Shown here piece after piece: positions 1 through 8,672 of a stretch of DNA of 64,000 nucleotides (position 1 is the first letter of the stretch; every line of letters starts with the position of its first letter). The notes beneath the pieces are model-generated. The model worked only from the letters and a program-made list of their open reading frames with translations. It was not told where the DNA came from and searched no databases. The DNA comes from CALANV01 sp036381615 (GTDB lineage: Bacteria > Pseudomonadota > Alphaproteobacteria > CACIAM-22H2), in contig DASVCL010000078.1 of the NCBI GenBank assembly GCA_036381615.1, positions 10,346-74,345 on the forward strand, written 5' to 3'. The position numbers and the translations under genes were made by a program.

Positions 1-546
1 GAGGCCGTCGGTACGCCGCGCCACCTTGTCGCGCGGGGTCGTCCGCGCGAGCAGCAGCATCAGATCGGAATGCTCGGCGCGGCTCGTCCACACCTTCTGG
101 CCGTTGATGACATACGTGTCGCCCCGGCGCACGGCAGTGGTGCGAATCGCCGTGGTGTCCGTACCGGCCGTCGGCTCGGTCACGCCGAACGCCTGGAGCC
201 GCAACTCGCCCGTGGCGATCTTCGGCAGCCAGCGCGATTTCTGTTCGGCGCTGCCGTGCTTCAGGATCGTGCCCATCGTGTACATCTGGGCATGGCACGC
301 GGCGCCGTTGCCGCCGCTCTTGTGGATCTCCTCGAGGATCGCGGCTGCGGCGGCGATGCCGAGGCCGCTGCCGCCATACTCCTCGGGGATGAGGACGGCG
401 AGCATGCCCGCCTCGGTCAGCGCCTTCACGAACTCGGTCGGATACCGCCGCTCGCGATCGAGTTCGCGCCAGTAGCTGCCCGGAAAACGCGCGCACAGTG
501 CGCGCACCGAATTGCGGATGTCTTCTAAACCGTCGGCCGCAGTCAT
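1..546 (-). CDS. Acyl-CoA dehydrogenase family protein, N-terminal part (cut by window edge)
   Basis: The reading frame starts with ATG at 546 and stays open through position 1, giving 182 codons of the N-terminal and middle domains. Visible family signatures are the helical N-terminus with PEEYGGSG near residue 55, the flavin/substrate stretch FGVTEPTAGTDTTA (about 119-132) and GQKVWTSRAEHSDL (about 147-160), which match the acyl-CoA dehydrogenase fold that oxidises acyl-CoA thioesters at the alpha-beta bond using FAD. The catalytic base would lie beyond the window. It lies 76 bp downstream of the ComC-like gene on the same strand, so it may be the last gene of the sulfonate operon or an unrelated neighbour. 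Its substrate cannot be told from this fragment. Confidence 0.85.
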   Translation of the reverse strand, partial: MTAADGLEDIRNSVRALCARFPGSYWRELDRERRYPTEFVKALTEAGMLAVLIPEEYGGSGLGIAAAAAILEEIHKSGGNGAACHAQMYTMGTILKHGSAEQKSRWLPKIATGELRLQAFGVTEPTAGTDTTAIRTTAVRRGDTYVINGQKVWTSRAEHSDLMLLLARTTPRDKVARRTDGL

Positions 547-622
547 TCCGCCTTCTCTCCCCCGACGCGCAACATATAAAGGATAGCCGATCGCGGCAAA
601 TGCGGCGTGTGCGGCCGGATGG

Positions 623-1624
623 TCAGCCGGCCGCGCGTCGCTGGAGATCGGCCAGGAGGTCCGCCGGCACCTCGATTCCGTCGGTCTCCGCCTTTGCCCT
701 GAGCCGCAGGCGGCGGTCGCCGGGAAGGCGCGTCCCCGGCTGCGCCAGGATGGCGTCCGCCAGCACGCCGACGCGCGCGGCGAAACCGGGGCCGGCGAAG
801 CGCGCCGGGTCGATGACAAGGAAGAACTGACCGACGCGCGGCGGCGGCCCCTTCGCGTCGAAAAACGAACTCGCCTCGTAGCCGAACCGGGCGCCGGTCA
901 GCGCGGCCGCCAGGATCTCGACCATCAGGACCAGCGCCGCGCCCTTGGCGTCGCCCATCGGCAGCATGGTGCCGCCGAGTGCCGCCTTGGCGTCGCGCGT
1001 CGGCCGTCCCTCGGCATCGAGCGCCCAGCCCTCGGGGATCGGCTCACCCTTCTGCGCCGCAACCATGATCTTGCCGCGCGCAACCTTGCTGAGGCTGAGG
1101 TCGATCACGAGCGGCGGGGCGCCTTCGAGCGGACAGGCGAAAGCGATCGGGTTCGTGCCGAACAGCCCGCGCACGCCGCCCCAGGGCGCGATCGCCGCCG
1201 GCGAATTGCCGAAGGCAAGCGCGACGAGACCACGCGCGGCGAGCGGCTCGACGTGAAAGCCGGCCGCGCCGAAATGATGCGAGTTGGTGATGCCGACCCC
1301 GACGACGCCGGCGCGGCCGACGAGCTTCGCGGCCCGCGCCAGCCCCTGCGCGATCGCCGGATACGCGAACCCGTCGCGCGCATCGACCATCACCGCCCCG
1401 GGCGCGGTCTCGGTAACGAGGGGAACGGCCTTGCCGTCCACCTTTCCCGCCCGCGCCTGATCCGCATAGGCCGGCAGACGCGACAGGCCATGGCTCGCGA
1501 GACCGTCGGCCTCGGCCGCCACCAGCGCCTCCGCGACGGCGTCGGCATTCCGCTGCGAGACTCCGGCTGCGACCAGAACCCGAGCGGCGAGATCGTGCGC
1601 GTCGGCGAGCGTGAGTTTCGTCAT
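623..1624 (-). CDS. comC: Ldh-family (malate/lactate/sulfolactate) dehydrogenase, ComC-like
   Basis: A 333-residue member of the Ldh_2 (malate/L-lactate dehydrogenase) family, NAD(P)-dependent enzymes with a fold unrelated to classical LDH. Family features are the N-terminal AEADGLASHGLSRLP region (about 53-67), GVGITNSHHFGAAGFH (about 107-122) and FGTNPIAFACP (about 155-165). ComC, (R)-sulfolactate dehydrogenase, belongs to this family and, paired with SlcC, epimerises sulfolactate through sulfopyruvate. The ATG overlaps the stop of the upstream D-isomer dehydrogenase by four bases (ATGA), indicating translational coupling. The ComC assignment rests on the pairing with the SlcC-type gene and on suyAB in the same gene run. 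By sequence alone it could be a malate, lactate or ureidoglycolate dehydrogenase. Confidence 0.7.
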   Translation of the reverse strand: MTKLTLADAHDLAARVLVAAGVSQRNADAVAEALVAAEADGLASHGLSRLPAYADQARAGKVDGKAVPLVTETAPGAVMVDARDGFAYPAIAQGLARAAKLVGRAGVVGVGITNSHHFGAAGFHVEPLAARGLVALAFGNSPAAIAPWGGVRGLFGTNPIAFACPLEGAPPLVIDLSLSKVARGKIMVAAQKGEPIPEGWALDAEGRPTRDAKAALGGTMLPMGDAKGAALVLMVEILAAALTGARFGYEASSFFDAKGPPPRVGQFFLVIDPARFAGPGFAARVGVLADAILAQPGTRLPGDRRLRLRAKAETDGIEVPADLLADLQRRAAG

Positions 1625-2553
1625 GCCAGGGCCTTCAGCGCGCGGCGCACGCTGACGATGGTCGCCGACGAGACGCGGAAATTGGACTCTTGCGTCACGC
1701 CGGCGATGTGCGGCGTCAGCAACAGATTGGGCACGCCCTCGAGGATCGAACCGGCCGGCAGCGGCTCTCTGGCGTACACGTCGAGGGCGGCGCCGCCGAT
1801 CCTGCCCGCCTTCAACGCCGCGACGAGCGCCGCCTCGTCGATGATGCCGCCGCGCGCCGAGTTGATCAGGAACGCATTGGGCCGCATGCGGGCGAGCGCC
1901 TTGGCGTCGATCAGGTTGTGCGTCTCGGGCATGTAGGGCACGTGGATGCTGATGATGTCCGAGCTCGAGAGCAGCGTATCGAGGTCGACGCGCGCGACGC
2001 CATACTGCGCCCAGGCCGGATCGTCCGCCGTGACGAACGGGTCGTAGGCCGCAAGCTCGAGCTCGAGCGCACGGGCGCGCTGCGCCACCGCGCGCGCGAT
2101 GGCACCGAAACCGACGAGGCCCAGCCGCTTGCCGGCAACCTCATGGAACATCAGGTCGTTGCGCGGCCATTTGCCGGCCAGCACGTCGGCATTGGCCTGC
2201 CAGACGTTGCGCAAGCCCACCAGCATCGCCGCGATCACGTATTCGGCGACCGACACCGTGTTCGCGCCGGTTGCCGGGAACACCTGGATGCCGCGCGCGG
2301 CGCAGGTGTTCATGTCGATGTTGTCGAGGCCGACGCCGAGCCGGCCGATGATCTTCAGGCGCCTGCACCCGTCGAGCACGGCGCCGCGTACCTGCGTGCG
2401 GTTGCGGACGATGAGGGCCGGCGCGTCGGCGGCGAGATGGACGATCTCGTCGGGCCGATCAACCAGCGTGGGATCGTAGTGAACCTTGAAGTCGCGCTTC
2501 AGGTCATCGACCGCCCATTGGTCGATGAACTCCGTGATCACGATGTCGTACAT
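1621..2553 (-). CDS. slcC: D-isomer-specific 2-hydroxyacid dehydrogenase, SlcC-like
   Basis: A 310-residue NAD-dependent 2-hydroxyacid dehydrogenase of the phosphoglycerate dehydrogenase type. The Rossmann motif GLVGFGAIARAVAQRA is near residue 145. The catalytic arginine lies in NSARGGIIDEAALV, the glutamate follows the ALDVYAREPLP stretch, and the histidine is in LTPHIAGVT. SlcC, (S)-sulfolactate dehydrogenase, is of this family and oxidises (S)-sulfolactate to sulfopyruvate, which ComC can reduce to the (R) form used by SuyAB. The gene is 3 bp downstream of the flavoprotein gene and overlaps the ComC-like gene by 4 bp, so it sits within one transcription unit. Other 2-hydroxyacids remain possible substrates. 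The context is what favours sulfolactate. Confidence 0.7.
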   Translation of the reverse strand: MYDIVITEFIDQWAVDDLKRDFKVHYDPTLVDRPDEIVHLAADAPALIVRNRTQVRGAVLDGCRRLKIIGRLGVGLDNIDMNTCAARGIQVFPATGANTVSVAEYVIAAMLVGLRNVWQANADVLAGKWPRNDLMFHEVAGKRLGLVGFGAIARAVAQRARALELELAAYDPFVTADDPAWAQYGVARVDLDTLLSSSDIISIHVPYMPETHNLIDAKALARMRPNAFLINSARGGIIDEAALVAALKAGRIGGAALDVYAREPLPAGSILEGVPNLLLTPHIAGVTQESNFRVSSATIVSVRRALKALA

Positions 2554-2556
2554 GGA

Positions 2557-4278
2557 TTACTCGGCAGCGGTTCGTATGAGTGTTTCGCCGGGCCGGACGC
2601 GGGTGAACGCGACCGGCTCGGTCGTGACGACGATGCGGCCCTGGTCGAGCCGCACGCAAGTATAGCGCGAATTCTCCAGGTTGCTGGTCTCGGGAAAATC
2701 GGCCCGGAAATGCGCGCCGCGCGAGTCCTCGCGGGTAGCCGCCGCGGCGACGATGGCCCGGCTCACCAGCACGAGGTTCTTGAGATTGAGCCAGTCGTGC
2801 CAGGTCAGGTTGAAGGCGCGGTTGCGGCCATCGACACCGATCCGGTCGAGGTCCGCATCGAGGGTTTCGAGGCTCTCGGCGGCGCGCGCCAGGCTTGCCG
2901 CGTCGCGGACGATCCCGGCGTCCTCCCACATCAGCGCGTACAGCCGTTCGCGCACCGCCTCGATGTCGCCGGGCGGCCGCGTCAAGGGCGCGCTTGCCCG
3001 CGTTATCGCTGCCGTGATCGCCGCCTCGTCTGGCGCGCGCCACTCGCCTGCCGACGGCGTCCATGCCGCCATGGCGTCACCGGCGATGCCGCCGAACACG
3101 GTCGAATTGGCGACGCCGTTGCCGCCCAGCCGGTTCGCGCCGTGCACGCCGCCCGTATCCTCGCCGGCCGCGAACAGCCCGGTGAGTTCGGTCGTGCAGT
3201 CGGTCCTGAACTTGACGCCGCCCATCATGTAGTGCGCCGTCGGTACGACCTCGACGCGGCCGCCGGCGAGATCGAAGCCGCAATCGGCGCAGCGTTCGAC
3301 CATGCCCTTGAACTGCTTGCGAACCTTGTCGGGTCCGAGATGACTCATCTGGAGGTACACGCCGCCCAGCGGCGTGGCGCCGCCCTTGCGGATCACGTCG
3401 AAGATGGCGCGGCTGACGATGTCGCGCGTCGCCCGCTCGCCGCGCGGGTCGTAGCGCTCCATGAAACGCTCGCCGTTCGCATCCAGCAGGTAGCCGCCGG
3501 CGCCGCGCAGGCCCTCCTCCAGCACCGTCCCGGTCATGCGCGTATCCGGCCCCGCCAGCAGGCCGGTCGGGTGGAACTGCACCATCTCCATGTCGCGGAG
3601 CGTGAGGCCGGCCCGCAGCGCCATGGCCATGCCGTCGCACGACTTGTCGCCAGACGGCGTGTGATACCGGTACATGGTCGGCCCGCCGCCGGTCGCGAGC
3701 AGCACGGCGCGCGCTTGGACGAACACGAATTCGCCCAACCGCATGTCGATGAACAGCACGCCGGCGATGGCGTCGCCTTGCGCCGTCTTGATCAGCTCGA
3801 TCGCCCGATGCTCTTCCAGCCTGTCGATGCGGCGGGCCCATACCTGTTCGGCCAGCCGGTTGATGATCTCGATGCCGGTCAGGTCGCCCTTGTGGACGGT
3901 GCGGTCGAAGGTCTGGCCGGCGAAGGCCTTCTGGTGGATGGTGCCGTCGGGATTGCGGTCGAAGAAGCAGCCGAGTTCGTTCTCCAGCTCGCGGATGCGT
4001 ACCGGGGCGACCGTGACCAGCATCCAGGCGAGGTCCTGGTCGTTGAGCCACTTGCCGCCCTCGATCGTGTCCATGAAATGGCGTTCGACCGAATCCCCCG
4101 GCGCCAGTGCAACGTTGTAGCCGCCCTGGACCATGCGCGTGCAGCCGCATTTGCCCAGGAGCCCCTTGACCGCGACCGTGATCTTGAGCTGCGGCGCGGC
4201 CTTGTGCGCATGCAGCGCCGCGAACAGTCCCGCCCCGCCGGCGCCCAGGATCAGAATGTCGGTCTGCAGTCGCTTCAT
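2557..4278 (-). CDS. FrdA/SdhA-like FAD flavoprotein subunit with an altered active site
   Basis: A 573-residue flavoprotein of the succinate dehydrogenase/fumarate reductase family. Start at 4278 is chosen because MKRLQTDILILGAGGAG aligns with family N-termini; in-frame ATG 4293 and GTG 4320 are alternatives. The FAD dinucleotide motif GAGGAG is at 12-17. Substrate-site residues kept are His236 (FHPTG), Arg285, His349 (HYMMGG) and Arg383 (GANRLGGN). Two positions differ. The His that binds FAD covalently in SdhA (SHTVSAQGG) is Cys46 here (GCTRMVQGG), and the substrate Thr of TEGCRGEGG is Glu254. Its iron-sulfur and membrane subunits lie about 6 kb upstream in the same gene run. It presumably dehydrogenates a succinate-like substrate into the quinone pool. 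The context suggests 3-sulfopropanoate, but this is unproven. Confidence 0.85.
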   Translation of the reverse strand: MKRLQTDILILGAGGAGLFAALHAHKAAPQLKITVAVKGLLGKCGCTRMVQGGYNVALAPGDSVERHFMDTIEGGKWLNDQDLAWMLVTVAPVRIRELENELGCFFDRNPDGTIHQKAFAGQTFDRTVHKGDLTGIEIINRLAEQVWARRIDRLEEHRAIELIKTAQGDAIAGVLFIDMRLGEFVFVQARAVLLATGGGPTMYRYHTPSGDKSCDGMAMALRAGLTLRDMEMVQFHPTGLLAGPDTRMTGTVLEEGLRGAGGYLLDANGERFMERYDPRGERATRDIVSRAIFDVIRKGGATPLGGVYLQMSHLGPDKVRKQFKGMVERCADCGFDLAGGRVEVVPTAHYMMGGVKFRTDCTTELTGLFAAGEDTGGVHGANRLGGNGVANSTVFGGIAGDAMAAWTPSAGEWRAPDEAAITAAITRASAPLTRPPGDIEAVRERLYALMWEDAGIVRDAASLARAAESLETLDADLDRIGVDGRNRAFNLTWHDWLNLKNLVLVSRAIVAAAATREDSRGAHFRADFPETSNLENSRYTCVRLDQGRIVVTTEPVAFTRVRPGETLIRTAAE

Positions 4279-4443
4279 CGCGGTTTGAATCATCAGGGGC
4301 AGCGAGAATGAACGGGCCACGGCGTCATGAAGGCACGAAAGAAGGTGAATGCCGCATGACGCGCGCCGGAATTCATCCTCGTGCCTTCGGGTCTTCGTGG
4401 GTCAAGACATCTTCCTTCCTGCCCTGGCGGTTTCCTCATTTCC
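4279..4443. repeat. Intergenic segment with a dispersed CACGAAG-type repeat
   Basis: The 165-bp gap between the flavoprotein and fumarase-beta genes holds a minus-strand copy (4377-4401, reading CCCACGAAGACCCGAAGG and onward) of a dispersed motif also seen at 38005-38020 and 56698-56727. A second arm, GGCACGA at 4332-4338, is complementary to TCGTGCC at 4379-4385, so the transcript could fold across about 40 nt. No coding potential was seen here. Confidence 0.45.
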
Positions 4444-5055
4444 TTAGGTTTTCACGCCCATGGCGGCGAGGGCCCTGGCGCGGCGGGCCTCGGCGGTCGT
4501 CCTGACCTGGTCGTAGAGCGAGCCGCCATGGCTGTCCATCGCGACCAGCAGAGGACCGAAACCCTTCACCCTGAACTTCCACAGGCTCTCGGGATTGAGG
4601 TCGTCGAGATCGACGTCCTCGATCGCCTCGATCCAGGTCGTCTCGAGCGCGGCGGTGCCGCCGATGATGGCGAGATAGGCGCCGCCCAGTTCGGCGAACG
4701 CCCGGGCCGAGTCGGCGCCGAGTCCGCCCTTGCCGATGATAAGGCGCACGCCGTACTGCGCCATCAGCGGCCGCGAGAAGCGCTCCATGCGCGCCGAGGT
4801 CGTCGTGCCGATGCAGACAGGTGCATAGCCCGCCGGGTGATGCGGCGATCGCTCGACCTTGCGCACGTTGGGCGCCGTGTGGATGACGGCATGACCGTTC
4901 AGGTCGAAGCGCGTCCTCCGCCCGCGGTCGAACATGTGGATCTGCGTCGCATCGCGGATACCGTAGAGCGTACCGTTCAGCGTCACGGTGTCGCCAACAC
5001 GAAGCTGTCGTGTCTGCGCCTCCGTGACCGGCATGTTGAGGTCGTAATGTGTCAT
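4444..5055 (-). CDS. Class I fumarase / tartrate dehydratase-like beta subunit
   Basis: A 203-residue protein matching the C-terminal domain of class I (4Fe-4S) fumarases, which forms a separate beta subunit in two-subunit enzymes (TtdB and archaeal or anaerobe fumarases). Diagnostic stretches are IGTTTSARME (about 88-97), the mobile substrate-binding region of the family, and LIIGKGGLG (about 110-118), where the GKGG turn is conserved. The alpha subunit gene ends one base before this ATG, so the two are translated together as an enzyme. The reaction class is reversible hydration of an alpha,beta-unsaturated diacid. Fumarate, tartrate, mesaconate or, as proposed here, sulfoacrylate are conceivable substrates. 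Confidence 0.87.
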   Translation of the reverse strand: MTHYDLNMPVTEAQTRQLRVGDTVTLNGTLYGIRDATQIHMFDRGRRTRFDLNGHAVIHTAPNVRKVERSPHHPAGYAPVCIGTTTSARMERFSRPLMAQYGVRLIIGKGGLGADSARAFAELGGAYLAIIGGTAALETTWIEAIEDVDLDDLNPESLWKFRVKGFGPLLVAMDSHGGSLYDQVRTTAEARRARALAAMGVKT

Positions 5056-5056
5056 G

Positions 5057-5959
5057 TCAGAATCCGATCTCGACCCCGTGCGGCGTGAAGGTCGCGGTCG
5101 CGCGGCGCGCCGAGTGGCACTGGATGTTGACCGCGACCGGGTTCATCGTAATGTGGGTCGCGGCCAGCTCGACATGCACGGCGAATGCCGTCGAATCGCC
5201 GCCGAGGCCCTGCGGCCCGATGCCGAGCGCATTGACGGCGTCGGTCAGCATGCGCTCGAGCTTCGCACCCTCTGGGTCGGGGCAGACCGATCCGAGCGGC
5301 CGCGTCGCCGCGATCTTGGCAAGGTGCATGCAGAGGTCCGACGTGCCGCCCACGCCGACACCGACGATGGTCGGCGGGCACACCTTGCCACCTGCTTCCA
5401 TGACGCGGTCGATCACGAACGTCTTCACCCCTTCGACGCCGTCGGCCGGAATGCACATCTTCAGGAACGAGCCGTTCTCGGATCCGGAGCCCTTCGGGAT
5501 CATCTCGAGCCTGAGTTCGCGCGGTGTCTCCATGAAGTCGATGTTGATCACCGGCACGCCCGGGCCGCATGAGGTATGCTCGTTCACGCGCGTGATCGGG
5601 TGGACGACCGACGAGCGCAGCGGATGTTCCCGCGTCGCCCGCTCGACCCCGCGCCGGATCGCCGCCTTGAGCGCGACGCCGTCGATCTCGACGTGGCGGC
5701 CGATGACGACGTTGTAGATCGGGATGCCGGTATCCTGGCACAGCAGGTTCTCGGTGCGCTCGGCGACGGCAATGTTCTCGATCATGGTGGCGAGGATCGT
5801 CTTGGCCGTCGCGTCGCTTTCGGTCGCGTCGAGCCGGCGGAAGCCGGCCTTGATGTCGTCCGGCAGGACCTTGAGCGCGCGGATATAGAGAAGCTTGGCC
5901 GCTTCCTCCACCGCGCCCGGGTCGACGTGAAGCTTTTCGGCTTCGCTGTGATCGTTCAT
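5057..5959 (-). CDS. Class I fumarase / tartrate dehydratase-like alpha subunit
   Basis: A 300-residue iron-sulfur hydrolyase subunit. The frame is open further upstream, but ATG 5959 (MNDHSEAEKL) is right because it overlaps the permease stop as ATGA and gives the usual family length. Motifs are CQDTGIP with Cys74 (cluster ligand), VHPITRVNEHTSCGPG (119-134), PKGSGSEN (156-163), CPPTIVGVGVGGT with Cys194, and THITMNPVAVNIQCHS (269-283). The family uses an oxygen-sensitive 4Fe-4S cluster with one site-differentiated iron to hydrate fumarate-like substrates. It is encoded directly beside its beta subunit and behind the TauABC-type importer. Its place in a sulfolactate operon suggests hydration of sulfoacrylate to sulfolactate (inference). 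An ordinary fumarase cannot be excluded. Confidence 0.87.
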   Translation of the reverse strand: MNDHSEAEKLHVDPGAVEEAAKLLYIRALKVLPDDIKAGFRRLDATESDATAKTILATMIENIAVAERTENLLCQDTGIPIYNVVIGRHVEIDGVALKAAIRRGVERATREHPLRSSVVHPITRVNEHTSCGPGVPVINIDFMETPRELRLEMIPKGSGSENGSFLKMCIPADGVEGVKTFVIDRVMEAGGKVCPPTIVGVGVGGTSDLCMHLAKIAATRPLGSVCPDPEGAKLERMLTDAVNALGIGPQGLGGDSTAFAVHVELAATHITMNPVAVNIQCHSARRATATFTPHGVEIGF

Positions 5960-6840
5960 CGCTGCATGCCCCATTTGCGCACGGTCTTCATCTCGACCGT
6001 GCGGAAGATGACGCTCTCGACCACAAGGCCGATGATGATAACGGCGGTGAGGCCTGCGAACACGTAAGCCGTTTCGAGCTGGTTGCGATTTTCGAAGATG
6101 AACCAGCCGAGACCGCCCGAACCCGACGAAACGCCGAACACGAGCTCGGCCGCGATCAGCGTGCGCCAGGCAAAGGCCCAGCCGATCTTGAGGCCGGCCA
6201 GAATCGACGGGAATGCGGCCGGGATGAGGATGTGCATGACGTAGCGCAGGCCCCTGAGGCCATAATTCTGTCCCGCCATGCGCTGCGTCTCCGGCACCGA
6301 CAGAAAGCCGGTATGCGTATTGAGCGCCACCGCCCACAGCACTGAATGGATGATGACGAAGACGAGGCTGGGGGTGCCGAGCCCGAACCACAGCAGCGCG
6401 AGCGGCAGCAGCGCAATCGCCGGCAACGGATTGAACATCGACGTCAGGGTCGAGAGCAGGTCGGTACCGATGCGGGTCGAAACGGCGAGCGTCGTGAAAA
6501 CGGCGGCAAGGAAGATGCCGGTCGCATAACCCATCATCAGAACCTTGATCGACGTCCAGATGCGGTCGAGAAGCGGCCCGCGCGCGGTCGCATCGAACAG
6601 CGCCGCGACGGTGTCGCTGAACGCGGGCAGCATCAGCGGGTTGTCCACCCACCGGGCATAGAGCTCCCACGCCGCGGCAAGCACGACCAGAATCACGGCC
6701 TTGCGGACGGCGTCGACGTTGGTGATCCGTTCCCAGGTGGAGAGCGGGCGCGCGACGTCCCCGATCTGGCCTTCCTCGAGCGTCGTGTGCTCGAACTCCG
6801 CGCGGATCGGCGGAGAAACGGTGATGCGTGCGTCAGCCAT
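5956..6840 (-). CDS. ABC transporter permease, TauC/SsuC type
   Basis: A 294-residue inner-membrane permease with about six hydrophobic segments between residues 45 and 280. It carries the cytoplasmic loop where the ATPase docks (EAA-like, QNYGLRGLRYVMHILIPAAFPSILAGLK, given in pieces around residue 200). The best relatives by pattern are the taurine/alkanesulfonate/nitrate importer permeases. Its ATG overlaps the ATPase gene end by 8 bp and its stop overlaps the fumarase-alpha start by 4 bp. With the ATPase and periplasmic protein it should import a small anion. The operon context points to an organosulfonate. Confidence 0.88.
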   Translation of the reverse strand: MADARITVSPPIRAEFEHTTLEEGQIGDVARPLSTWERITNVDAVRKAVILVVLAAAWELYARWVDNPLMLPAFSDTVAALFDATARGPLLDRIWTSIKVLMMGYATGIFLAAVFTTLAVSTRIGTDLLSTLTSMFNPLPAIALLPLALLWFGLGTPSLVFVIIHSVLWAVALNTHTGFLSVPETQRMAGQNYGLRGLRYVMHILIPAAFPSILAGLKIGWAFAWRTLIAAELVFGVSSGSGGLGWFIFENRNQLETAYVFAGLTAVIIIGLVVESVIFRTVEMKTVRKWGMQR

Positions 6841-7645
6841 GGCCCGCCGCCCTCTCCTGCTCGATGCGCTCCGCGAACAGCATGTTGTGGATGCGCTGGT
6901 TCAGGGCCATGAACTCGGGCCCGCCCTGGTGGCCATGGCCGAACTCATGCGCGTTAAGTTCAGCCTTGACGCGGCCGGGATGCGGGCTGAGGACGAGGAT
7001 GCGCGAGCCGACGATGATCGCCTCCTCGATCGAGTGCGTCACGAACAGCACCGTAAACCGCGTTTCCTCCCACAGCTGGATCAGCTCCTCCTGCATCTTG
7101 CGGCGGGTCAACGCGTCGAGGGCCGCGAACGGCTCGTCCATCAGCAGGATGTCCGGCTCCATCGCCATCGCGCGGGCGATCGCCACGCGCTGCTTCATGC
7201 CGCCGGACAGCATGTGCGGATGGACGTCGCGGAACTTGGTCAGGTTGACCTTGTCGATGTATTTGAGCGCGCGATCCTCCGCTTCGCCGCGGCGGTACTT
7301 GCCGCTGACCAGCATCGGAAACATGACGTTCTGCAGCACGGTCTTCCAGGGCAGAAGCTGGTCGAATTCCTGGAACACCATCATGCGATCCGGCCCGGGG
7401 CGGTCGACGGGCCGCCCCTGCAGCCGGATGCTGCCTTCGACCGGCCGCATGAAGCCGGCCACGCCTTTGAGCAGCGTCGACTTGCCGCAACCGGAAGGTC
7501 CAAGCAGTACGAACCGGTCGGCCGGGTAGACGCTGAAGCTCACCCGATATGTCGCCGTCACAAGATGGTCGCGCGTCTTGTACTGGAGCGTGACGCCGTC
7601 GACCTCGAGCAGCGGCGCGATGTTCGACAGCGAAGCGCCGGGCAT
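6833..7645 (-). CDS. ABC transporter ATP-binding protein, TauB/SsuB type
   Basis: A 270-residue cytoplasmic ATPase with Walker A GPSGCGKST (about 54-62), Q-loop FQEFDQLLPW, signature LSGGMKQR (about 146-153), Walker B ILLMDEP and switch His in THSIEEA. The arrangement matches nitrate/sulfonate/taurine importer ATPases. It lies 10 bp downstream of the binding-protein gene and overlaps the permease gene by 8 bp, completing an importer of the TauABC/SsuABC class. It would energise uptake of the sulfonate substrate proposed for this operon. Confidence 0.9.
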   Translation of the reverse strand: MPGASLSNIAPLLEVDGVTLQYKTRDHLVTATYRVSFSVYPADRFVLLGPSGCGKSTLLKGVAGFMRPVEGSIRLQGRPVDRPGPDRMMVFQEFDQLLPWKTVLQNVMFPMLVSGKYRRGEAEDRALKYIDKVNLTKFRDVHPHMLSGGMKQRVAIARAMAMEPDILLMDEPFAALDALTRRKMQEELIQLWEETRFTVLFVTHSIEEAIIVGSRILVLSPHPGRVKAELNAHEFGHGHQGGPEFMALNQRIHNMLFAERIEQERAAGHG

Positions 7646-7655
7646 GACGTGCGCC

Positions 7656-8672
7656 TCAGCTTCCCTGTTTGTCGTGGATTTCGGGGAAGAACATCTCCTT
7701 CCACGACCCGGGCATGTTCCGGATCGAGCCGACCTTGTGCATGAACTCGGCGTACTTCATCACGTTCTGCGGGGTCGTGGTGAAGACGTTGTCCGGATCG
7801 TTCAGGATCTTCTCGACGAACTCCTGCGACAGCTTGGAGTTCTCGGCCTTGATCCACAGCGCGGCCGCCTCCTTCTTGTTGGCGTTGATCCACTGGGTCG
7901 CCTCCTCGACCGCCGCCAGGAAGGCCTTGTAGGTCTTCGGGTTCTTCTCGCGGAATGCCGTGGTCGTCCAGATCGTATTGAAGGTGGCCGGCCCGCCGAG
8001 CACCTCGAACGAGCTGAGCACGCGGCGCACGCGCTTGTCCTCCAGCTCCATGTACTGGAACGGCGCCGAGGTGAAGTGGCCGGTGATCTCGCTCTGTCCC
8101 GACATCATCGCCGCCATTCCGTCGGGATGCGACATCGACACCGTCAGCCGGTCGAGCGCGTCATACTTCCCCAAGGCCTTCTCGACCGCCATCTGCAGCG
8201 TCACCGCCTGGATCGACACCTTCACCGCCGGCAGCGCGATCTTGTCCTTGTCCGTGAAGTCCTTCACCGTCTTCACGTTCGGATTGATCGTGTTGAGATA
8301 CAGTGGCATCGAGTTGATCGACGACACGCCCTTGACGTCCAGGTTGCCCTTCGTCTTGGCCCAGATCGTGACGAGAGGGCCGACGCCGCCCGAGGGAAAG
8401 TCGAGGCTGCCCGAGATCAGCGCCTCGTTCATGGCGGCGCCGGAGCTGAACTTCGTCCACTCGGTCTTGATGTCGCCGAGGCCGGCGGCCTTGGCATGCT
8501 TTTCGACGAGCTTCTTCTCCTCCATTACCGTGAGCGGCAGGTAGGAGATTCCGAACTGCTTGGCGATACGCACCGTGTCCGTCTCGGCACGCGCGGGCGC
8601 ACCGAGCAGCACGGCAATGGCACCTGCAGAAATCGCCAGACATATCGACCGATTGAATTCTCGTATCGTCAT
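7656..8672 (-). CDS. ABC transporter periplasmic binding protein, TauA/SsuA/NMT1 type
   Basis: A 338-residue secreted solute-binding protein. Residues 1-29 form a Sec signal peptide with a hydrophobic core (AISAGAIAVLLG) and a likely cleavage site after APARA. The mature part begins ETDTVRIAKQFGISYLPLTV, as in the NMT1/OMP_6-type proteins that bind nitrate, taurine and alkanesulfonates. A strong Shine-Dalgarno site (GAGGAGG) precedes the ATG. It is encoded with the matching ATPase and permease. The ligand is unknown. Sulfolactate or 3-sulfopropanoate would fit the enzymes in the operon. Confidence 0.87.
   Translation of the reverse strand: MTIREFNRSICLAISAGAIAVLLGAPARAETDTVRIAKQFGISYLPLTVMEEKKLVEKHAKAAGLGDIKTEWTKFSSGAAMNEALISGSLDFPSGGVGPLVTIWAKTKGNLDVKGVSSINSMPLYLNTINPNVKTVKDFTDKDKIALPAVKVSIQAVTLQMAVEKALGKYDALDRLTVSMSHPDGMAAMMSGQSEITGHFTSAPFQYMELEDKRVRRVLSSFEVLGGPATFNTIWTTTAFREKNPKTYKAFLAAVEEATQWINANKKEAAALWIKAENSKLSQEFVEKILNDPDNVFTTTPQNVMKYAEFMHKVGSIRNMPGSWKEMFFPEIHDKQGS

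Noticed and set aside
1690..4311. 873-codon plus-strand open frame
   Set aside because: It lies antisense to the SlcC-like and flavoprotein genes, which have clear motifs. Its translation is Arg/Asp/His-rich with no family pattern, as expected for a GC-rich shadow frame.
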